From assembly GCA_029335925.2 (NCBI GenBank), contig JARJMX020000024.1, positions 1 through 10,400 of the forward strand: a stretch of DNA of 10,400 nucleotides, given 5' to 3'. A program made the position numbers and the translations under genes. Source of the DNA: Gammaproteobacteria bacterium (lineage in GTDB: Bacteria > Pseudomonadota > Gammaproteobacteria > Halothiobacillales > Halothiobacillaceae). Position 1 is the stretch's first letter, and each line of letters opens with the position of its first letter. The notes beneath the pieces are model-generated. The model was not told where the DNA came from, ran no database searches, and saw nothing but the letters and a program-made list of their open reading frames with translations. Below, one piece after another: positions 6,033 to 10,400 of this stretch.

Positions 6033-6390
6033 GATGACGCGCAAGACATGCCCCACCCGCGCGCGGATCGAGGCCATCTTGGGGTTAAAACGCTTGTTCA
6101 TCCCAGTCAGCAGGTGCTGCTGCTTGCTGGCCTTGAGCCAGACGCCCCAGAAATCATCGAGAGCGGCATCGGCGGACGGCTACGCCGGCCCGTCGTCGGG
6201 TCGTGCGGCTTGATGATTGCCAGCAGCGCGGCCCAAGGCACAACCTTCTCCATCTCGGCCAAGAAGCGCTCCCGGGGAGTCCGTTTCTTCTTCCGTTCGA
6301 AAGCCAGCGAGGCGAAGGTCGTTGGCTTCATGGTGGCAGTGCAGTCTATGACCTCAGTGTTTTACCGGCCCTGAATAGATCAGGGCTTCC
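6033..6390 (-). mobile_element. IS5-family element, internally deleted and truncated (copy 2)
   Basis: A 358-base remnant inverted relative to copy 1. Its left end, read on the minus strand, is GGAAGCCCTGATCTA (6390-6376), matching copy 1, and is again preceded by TTAA (6391-6394). It has the same internal deletion as copy 1. The other end stops inside the element: homology ends at the point corresponding to GCGCGTCATC in copy 1, and cas1 sequence begins directly, so about 250 bases of the IS 3' part are missing. The two copies differ at many positions, so they are not recent duplicates. Confidence 0.8.
6107..6331 (-). pseudogene. IS5-family transposase N-terminal fragment (copy 2)
   Basis: The start is preserved: MKPTTFASLAFERKKKR, then FLAEMEKVVPWAALLAIIKP and RRSRPPMP, the standard N-terminal domain of this transposase group. 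After PPMP the shared internal deletion shifts the frame and a stop follows at residue 75. Further on, MNKRFNPKMASIRARVGHVL from the C-terminal region is readable in another frame before the junction with cas1. The catalytic DDE residues are absent, so it is not active. Confidence 0.8.
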
Positions 6391-6509
6391 TTAAGTCGCC
6401 TTGCTCTCAGCCTGCATATCATCGCAGGACTGGGTTTACCCTTGCTCCTCGGCGCACACATCCTCGGCGCTCAGCACGCGCAGGCACGCGCGCACCGCTC
6501 CGTCTCCAT

Positions 6510-7313
6510 TCAGTGCTCCAATGAAAAGGTCAAAGGTATGCTGAAATTCCAGCGCTGGCGCTGACTGCCCTCGGGAAATGGCGGAAACGGTGCCGCGTCG
6601 CGCACGGCCTGCAACGCAGCCTCATCCAGCGAGGCACTTCCTGAACTGGTGATAATGGTTACATCCAGCAACCGACCCTCAGCATCCACGGTAAAAGCCA
6701 ATTTAACCTGCCCTTCTTGACCCATGCGGCGTGCAAGCGGAGGATAGTGCTTATGTGCATCGACAGCAGCACGAATGCGTGCCCGATAGGCATTTTCCAA
6801 GTCAGCATTGGGTGTTGGCTGTACAGGTACAGGAGGCGAGGAAACAACCTCGGTAGGAGGCGCAACGACTGGCTTCTCAGGCTGCGCGGAGGTTTCTAAA
6901 ACCGGCGAGGGCGGGCTGGCTTCGATCGGCGACACCTGGCGTGGCAGCTTGGCAACCGGCGCAGGTTTGGGTGTCTCAGGCTTGCTTTTGGGCTGCGGCT
7001 TGGGCGGAGGCTCAGATTTTGGGATGGGCACCGGTTCAGGGGCAATAACAGTTTCCGTTACCGGGACAGGCACCGGCTCGGGTACAGGCTCAGTTGTCGC
7101 CTCCACAGTCTGCTCAGGCGGCGCGCTTTTGGCTATGGGCGGTACAGCCTGAAACATGGACAGTTTGAGCGGCTTGGGTGCAGGCGGCTGTGTTGCAGGT
7201 TCCATCCAGCGCCACAATACGAACGCGACGGCAGCAACCGCCAAGGTATGAATCAGCAGCGAAGCTAGCCAGGCCACGCGCACCCGTCCACTGAACATGG
7301 CAGATTGTTTCAC
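6510..7313 (-). CDS. tonB: TonB energy-transducing protein
   Basis: A 267-residue periplasm-spanning protein. Residues about 13-36 are the N-terminal membrane anchor that contacts ExbB/ExbD (WLASLLIHTLAVAAVAFVLW). Residues about 42-170 are a Pro-rich spacer with PVPEPVPVPV and PPPKPQPKSKPE runs. The C-terminal TonB domain carries YPPLARRMGQEGQVKLAF, the SGSASLDEAALQAV helix and FPPFPEG, ending in PLTFSLEH. It carries proton-motive-force energy to outer-membrane receptors. It starts at GTG 7313, overlapping the exbD stop by 4 bases (GTGA), so translation is probably coupled. It is the last gene of exbB-exbD-tonB. The 119 bases between its stop and the IS end contain only a weak 5-base stem and no clear terminator. 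Confidence 0.95.
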   Translation of the reverse strand: MKQSAMFSGRVRVAWLASLLIHTLAVAAVAFVLWRWMEPATQPPAPKPLKLSMFQAVPPIAKSAPPEQTVEATTEPVPEPVPVPVTETVIAPEPVPIPKSEPPPKPQPKSKPETPKPAPVAKLPRQVSPIEASPPSPVLETSAQPEKPVVAPPTEVVSSPPVPVQPTPNADLENAYRARIRAAVDAHKHYPPLARRMGQEGQVKLAFTVDAEGRLLDVTIITSSGSASLDEAALQAVRDAAPFPPFPEGSQRQRWNFSIPLTFSLEH

Positions 7314-7702
7314 TGTTTATGCACCGTAACGATGCTTACCTGCTCAAGATGAAACTTCTGCAACAGATCCAGTACACCCACAAAATCGCTAAACGGCACA
7401 CTCGCATCCACGCGCAACACGATGGGCTGACTGGTTTTGACCTCTGCAAGGCGCTGATCCAGCTCCAATAAATGCACCAACGCCGCATCCAGATACAACT
7501 TGCGCTCAGCGTCGATACTTATTTCCAGCGGTTTATCGTTTTGCGCCGCGGCCGCATGTTTCGCCTCCGGCAGATTCAGCGGAATGCGCCCCTGCGCAAT
7601 AAAGGTTGCTGTAGTCAATACAATGGCCAACAGCACCAGCATGATATCGATAAAAGGAATGACATTGATCTGATCGAATTTTTTCATCGCCTTAAATGTC
7701 AT
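7310..7702 (-). CDS. exbD: ExbD biopolymer transport protein
   Basis: A 130-residue inner-membrane protein of normal ExbD length. A single membrane segment (about residues 14-36) contains FIDIMLVLLAIVL with the conserved protonatable Asp (D19, equivalent to D25 of E. coli ExbD). The periplasmic domain follows (PLEISIDAERKLYLDAALV and IVLRVDASVPFSDFVGVLDLL). It works with ExbB as the proton-driven motor for TonB. The first ATG (7702) lies 11 bases inside the end of exbB; an in-frame ATG at 7687 is an alternative start. The short form and its pairing with a short ExbB resemble the type-2 ExbB/ExbD sets. Confidence 0.95.
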   Translation of the reverse strand: MTFKAMKKFDQINVIPFIDIMLVLLAIVLTTATFIAQGRIPLNLPEAKHAAAAQNDKPLEISIDAERKLYLDAALVHLLELDQRLAEVKTSQPIVLRVDASVPFSDFVGVLDLLQKFHLEQVSIVTVHKQ

Positions 7703-8120
7703 TCAAAGCACGCCATTTCCCCATCAATACCTCGACTTGGCGTGTTAATCCGTTGTAAATCATAATCGCTGGAATCGCCACAATCAGCCCTGCTGCCGTG
7801 GCCTTCAGCGCCAGAGCGAGCCCCAGCATGATGTGATTGACATCCACCTGCCCGCCTTGCCCCATTTCGTAAAACGTAATCAAAATGCCCAGCACCGTAC
7901 CCAACAGCCCTACATACGGCGCATTCGCCCCCACCGTGTAAATCCAGGTCAGGTTGCGCGTCAGGGCAATATTTAGCGTGTCCGCGTGAGAAAACTCGGA
8001 CAAATCAACACCGCGATAAAAGAGCATACGCTCAATGGCCATTGCAAGCATTATGACGCTCATGATGCCCAGCAAGCTGAGCACGCCAAAGTCCAGCGCG
8101 GTTTTGAGAATTTCAAGCAC
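7692..8120 (-). CDS. exbB: ExbB proton channel protein (MotA/TolQ/ExbB family)
   Basis: A 142-residue, three-helix inner-membrane protein. Helix 1 is at about 11-31 (FGVLSLLGIMSVIMLAMAIE), helix 2 at about 63-84 with the family signature NAPYVGLLGTVLGILITF, and helix 3 at about 97-121 (LGLALALKATAAGLIVAIP). It lacks the long N-terminal extension of E. coli-type ExbB, matching the short type-2 form. I place the start at GTG 8120 because GGAG lies 6 bases upstream and the protein then begins MLEILKTALDFG; the frame is open to 8189, but the extra residues run back into an inverted-repeat region. First gene of the operon, so the promoter should lie in 8121-8239. I cannot make out a convincing Fur box there. 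Confidence 0.93.
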   Translation of the reverse strand: MLEILKTALDFGVLSLLGIMSVIMLAMAIERMLFYRGVDLSEFSHADTLNIALTRNLTWIYTVGANAPYVGLLGTVLGILITFYEMGQGGQVDVNHIMLGLALALKATAAGLIVAIPAIMIYNGLTRQVEVLMGKWRALNDI

Positions 8121-8153
8121 AAAAATCTCCGTCGATAAATAAACCAGGTTAAA

Positions 8154-8230
8154 ACTTATGCAAATATTAACCGATGCCAATGCAATCACCCGCTTGCGGG
8201 AGAGGGTGAAAACCCGGTCTTTGCATAAGT
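8154..8230. repeat. inverted repeat enclosing a REP-like palindrome
   Basis: ACTTATGCAAA (8154-8164) and TTTGCATAAGT (8220-8230) are perfect 11-base inverted repeats 55 bases apart. Between them is a REP-like palindrome: CCCGC-TT-GCGGG (8189-8200), with TCACCC/GGGTGA (8186-8191 and 8204-8209) as an alternative outer pairing. Such Cs/Gs-rich CCCGCTTGCGGGAGAGGG-type palindromes are widespread intergenic repeats in proteobacteria. The 77-base unit may be a small mobile repeat, or it may shape the exbB leader transcript. Confidence 0.5.
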
Positions 8231-8239
8231 CCTACACAT

Positions 8240-8270
8240 AAAAAAGGAAGGCTCGGCGACCTGAGCCTTC
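8240..8270 (-). terminator. rho-independent terminator after ftnA
   Basis: On the minus strand, GAAGGCTC/GAGCCTTC form a perfect 8-base stem with an 8-base loop (8247-8270), followed directly by six T residues (8245-8240). It lies about 50 bases after the ftnA stop and separates the receptor-ftnA unit from exbB-exbD-tonB. Confidence 0.85.
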
Positions 8271-8321
8271 TGGTCACGACACCTGATAAAGAATCAAGGC
8301 ATCTCCGATGCCCGGCATCAG

Positions 8322-8846
8322 TCAGCTTAATTCAGGGTGCGCCTCACCGCTAGCCAAACGATGCAAATAGCGATTCATTTGCACCATGGCGACACCGTTT
8401 TCGCCGGTAAAGCCAGTCAATTCAATGTGCTCAACAATACCACGGAACAACACCAGCTCTTCACGCTGCTCTGCGATGAACCATTGCAACATATTAAATG
8501 TACTGAAGTCTTTTTCGTCCAAAGCAGTCGCCGCTATGTGATGAATCTGTGCGGTGACTTTCTGCTCATGGGCGTAGGCTGCGCGCAGCACCTCCACCAA
8601 ATTGTCGAAATCAGCACGCGGCGCAGGAACGGCGTCAATCAAAACTTTTGCACCCGATTCGACCATGTAATTCACAAGCTTGTCGCGATGGTTCATTTCC
8701 TCGGGCACATGCGAACGGAAAAAAGACGCGGCGCCGCGCATGCCACGCTCTTCGCACCACATCGCCATTTGCAGATAGAGCTGCGCGGCGTAGGTTTCAT
8801 GAGTGATCTGGGCGTTGAGTAATTCAACGATATTTTCTTTAAGCAT
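8322..8846 (-). CDS. ftnA: ferritin, FtnA type (non-haem iron storage)
   Basis: A 174-residue four-helix-bundle ferritin that oxidises Fe(II) and stores it as a mineral in a 24-subunit cytoplasmic shell. All ferroxidase ligands known from E. coli FtnA fall at the same positions: E17 (ITHETYAAQLY), Y24, E50 and H53 (VPEEMNHRD), E94 (YAHEQKV) and Q127 (FIAEQREE). The third-site residues E49, E126, E129 and E130 are also present. The ATG at 8846 has AAGGAGA upstream with 8 bases of spacing; the frame is open back to 8930, but that part is the overlapping receptor end. It starts 31 bases after the receptor stop and is followed by a terminator, so the two genes are probably one transcript, linking iron uptake to storage. 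Confidence 0.95.
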   Translation of the reverse strand: MLKENIVELLNAQITHETYAAQLYLQMAMWCEERGMRGAASFFRSHVPEEMNHRDKLVNYMVESGAKVLIDAVPAPRADFDNLVEVLRAAYAHEQKVTAQIHHIAATALDEKDFSTFNMLQWFIAEQREELVLFRGIVEHIELTGFTGENGVAMVQMNRYLHRLASGEAHPELS

Positions 8847-8862
8847 GGCAGGTTCTCCTTGG

Positions 8863-8923
8863 TTGATAAAAAAGCGCTCACCCGGATCGTCCCCAATCGT
8901 AGGTGAGATTGATAAAAAAGTGC
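8863..8923. repeat. short direct repeat across the receptor stop codon
   Basis: TTGATAAAAAAGCGC (8863-8877) and TTGATAAAAAAGTGC (8909-8923) match at 14 of 15 bases, 46 bases apart. The second codes for HFFIN near the receptor's C-terminus; the first lies between the receptor stop and the ftnA ribosome binding site and would read RFFIN in the ftnA frame. It looks like a small tandem duplication or recombination scar. Confidence 0.6.
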
Positions 8924-10400
8924 CTTGCAAGCCCGTTGATACCGCCGTAAGGCGGGTGGTAAACCGTGTCAGTCAGGTTGCCTACGCCTGCGTTTATCAG
9001 CACATTATCTACGCGCATCCCCGCATAAAGATTGAGCAATACATACGGCTCGAAGCCACCATATTGATGGACAGCTGGTGTGTCGGTGACACCGACCAAC
9101 TGTACCATCGCCCAGGGCTTCCAGGCATGTTCAAAACGATGTTTGTACGACAGGTTCAGGCGAATCGGCTGTGCGTTGGCGATCACGAAAATGTCGTCCG
9201 AACGCATGTCGTTATAACCGAGCGCGACACGCACATCATGCACACCGTCGTCATAGCGTGCGCTCAATTCGGCACCCTGGTTGGTGACATGCTCGGAATT
9301 GTAATACTGGACAAACTGGCTGAAAAACTCATTTTCCCTGCCATTGAAGTCGCCGGTGAGCGGATTGCACGCCCCCGCTGCAACACACTGGCGCAAGCCA
9401 TCAGGATTGGTCAGTTGACGCACGTTCTTGGTGGTGATGTAGTTGTCGAAATCGCTGTAGAATACACTAGCGGTCACCGCCCAGCGCTCATCAAGATATT
9501 TCCACAACAGTTCGACATTTTTGCCGGATTCGGCAACCATGTCCGCACCGCCGCCGTACACACCGCCGAATGCGTAACGCTCATAAAGATCGGGATTGCG
9601 ATAGGTTGTACTGAAGTTCAAGGCCAGGTTCTGTCGCGCGTTGAGCATGTATACCGCGCCCACTGACCAGGTTGGTGAAGACGCATCCATCGGCGGAGTC
9701 ATACCGGAAATACCGTACAAATCCCTGGCCACGCTGGGATTGCTCCCCTCAAGCAGTTCCTGCGTGGTACGCCACCAGTTGCCACGCAAACCGCCGCTCA
9801 ACACAAAATCGCCCAGCACATATTCCATATTGGCGAACATGGCGTAGTAATCCTGCGTGGATGAAACCATCGTTTTCGCATCATCCAGCGTGACCTCCGC
9901 ACCGATATAAGTACGCAAAGCACCATTGCGCAACAGACCGGACAGATTGAGGCTATTACTGTTGAGGGTGGTACCCAGCGCATTCGCTCCACCCTTCTGC
10001 AAAAGTTTCTGGTTGGCAAAGGTCACCCTGACGTCCTCCATCACGCCCAGGGTTTTCTTTCTAAAGCGCAAGGCTTGAGTGTCGCGCTGCATACGGTCGA
10101 AATGGATCACCAGTGCCTCACCAATGGTCGACCCGTGGATAAAGTTGATATCCTTGCCCAACCAGCGATCCACACTGGCTTCAATCCGGCCATCACCCAG
10201 CACCTTGGCCGCCGTGCGCGCACGGATGGATTCAGCTTTATAACCCAGGTCGCTCACGGTCAAAGAGGACGGATTGAATTCAGCCGCATCGTTGCTCCTG
10301 CTAATCAACAGTTCTTTCTGTCTGTCGCCACCTGCAATCAGGTAATCGGTCGCATCCTCGTACGAGTAGGTGACGCTGGCACCGACATTACCATTACCAC
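8878..10400 (-). CDS. TonB-dependent outer-membrane receptor, C-terminal part
   Basis: The frame is open to the right edge of the window, so the signal peptide, TonB box and plug lie outside; about 507 residues are visible. They have the pattern of a TonB-dependent beta-barrel: alternating amphipathic strands, many aromatic residues, long polar loops, the barrel motif LALNFSTTYRNPDLYERYAFGG in shorter pieces (TTYRNPDLYERY), and the late GYNDMRSDDIF and VLLNLYAGMRVDNVLINAGVGN-type strands split by loops. One loop holds a Cys pair (RQCVAAGACNP). It ends FFINLTYDWGRSG; barrels of this family normally end on an aromatic residue, so the final GRSG is unusual. The ligand is not evident; being followed by ftnA, an iron-siderophore or haem is likely. 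It needs the exb-tonB system encoded just downstream. Confidence 0.9.
   Translation of the reverse strand, partial: GNGNVGASVTYSYEDATDYLIAGGDRQKELLISRSNDAAEFNPSSLTVSDLGYKAESIRARTAAKVLGDGRIEASVDRWLGKDINFIHGSTIGEALVIHFDRMQRDTQALRFRKKTLGVMEDVRVTFANQKLLQKGGANALGTTLNSNSLNLSGLLRNGALRTYIGAEVTLDDAKTMVSSTQDYYAMFANMEYVLGDFVLSGGLRGNWWRTTQELLEGSNPSVARDLYGISGMTPPMDASSPTWSVGAVYMLNARQNLALNFSTTYRNPDLYERYAFGGVYGGGADMVAESGKNVELLWKYLDERWAVTASVFYSDFDNYITTKNVRQLTNPDGLRQCVAAGACNPLTGDFNGRENEFFSQFVQYYNSEHVTNQGAELSARYDDGVHDVRVALGYNDMRSDDIFVIANAQPIRLNLSYKHRFEHAWKPWAMVQLVGVTDTPAVHQYGGFEPYVLLNLYAGMRVDNVLINAGVGNLTDTVYHPPYGGINGLARHFFINLTYDWGRSG

Noticed and set aside
6411..6428. CCTGC/GCAGG stem as a terminator for exbB-exbD-tonB
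   Set aside because: Only five base pairs with an 8-base loop and no T run on the minus strand.
6418..6560. A minus-strand frame that continues past the tonB stop (ending FIGALNGDGAVRAC..., stop near 6440)
   Set aside because: It has no start codon or ribosome binding site of its own and overlaps the well-conserved TonB C-terminus in another frame; probably chance.
6808..7152. Gly/Thr-rich plus-strand frame resembling a repetitive surface protein
   Set aside because: It is the antisense of the Pro-rich spacer of TonB; Pro codons read as Gly on the other strand.
8803..9666. A 287-codon plus-strand frame antisense to the TonB-dependent receptor
   Set aside because: It covers clear receptor barrel sequence and the ftnA start on the other strand and has no ribosome binding site or known motif.

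Overview
The window looks like a piece of a proteobacterial chromosome or island, most likely beta- or gammaproteobacterial. The reasons are a Gram-negative TonB-ExbB-ExbD system with a TonB-dependent receptor, an FtnA-type ferritin, IS5-family insertion sequences and a cNMP/CBS/DUF294 protein. It falls into two parts that differ in style. The left part (1-6390) is clearly GC-richer by eye and is accessory and decaying. The right part (6391-10400) is more moderate in GC and holds an intact iron-acquisition block, all on the minus strand.

Left part. It starts with the end of an unrecognised charged protein (to 271). A 62-base gap rich in competing hairpins follows, then the start of a second unrecognised gene (334-448), which breaks off exactly at a single 28-base sequence resembling a type I-E CRISPR repeat (449-476). 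A minus-strand signalling protein (657-2477) carries a cyclic-nucleotide-binding domain, a CBS pair and a DUF294 nucleotidyltransferase-like domain.

From 2689 to 6390 lies a CRISPR-associated remnant bracketed by two inverted IS5-family copies. The order is: internally deleted IS copy 1; a vapB-vapC type toxin-antitoxin pair; a CARF plus PD-(D/E)XK nuclease gene of the Can2/Card1 kind, broken by two in-frame TAG codons; an intact cas2; the first 43 codons of cas1; and IS copy 2, which replaces the rest of cas1. No type III effector-complex genes (cas10, csm, cmr) and no array are visible, so this is a decayed adaptation/ancillary module. Both IS copies share the same internal deletion junction, which points to one non-autonomous ancestor.

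Right part. exbB-exbD-tonB form a tightly overlapping minus-strand operon (8120 to 6510). Upstream of it are a REP-like palindrome region and a clear rho-independent terminator that ends the preceding unit. That unit is a TonB-dependent outer-membrane receptor (C-terminal part only; it runs off the right edge) followed 31 bases later by ftnA. Together they make an iron module: the receptor imports a ligand, TonB-ExbB-ExbD energise it, and ferritin oxidises and stores the iron. The ligand cannot be read from the sequence.

The most notable points are the Can2/Card1-like gene with two amber codons in an otherwise intact frame; the cas1::IS junction and the twin IS deletion derivatives around the locus; the solitary CRISPR-like repeat inside a broken gene; and the attenuator-like set of mutually exclusive stems at 255-320.
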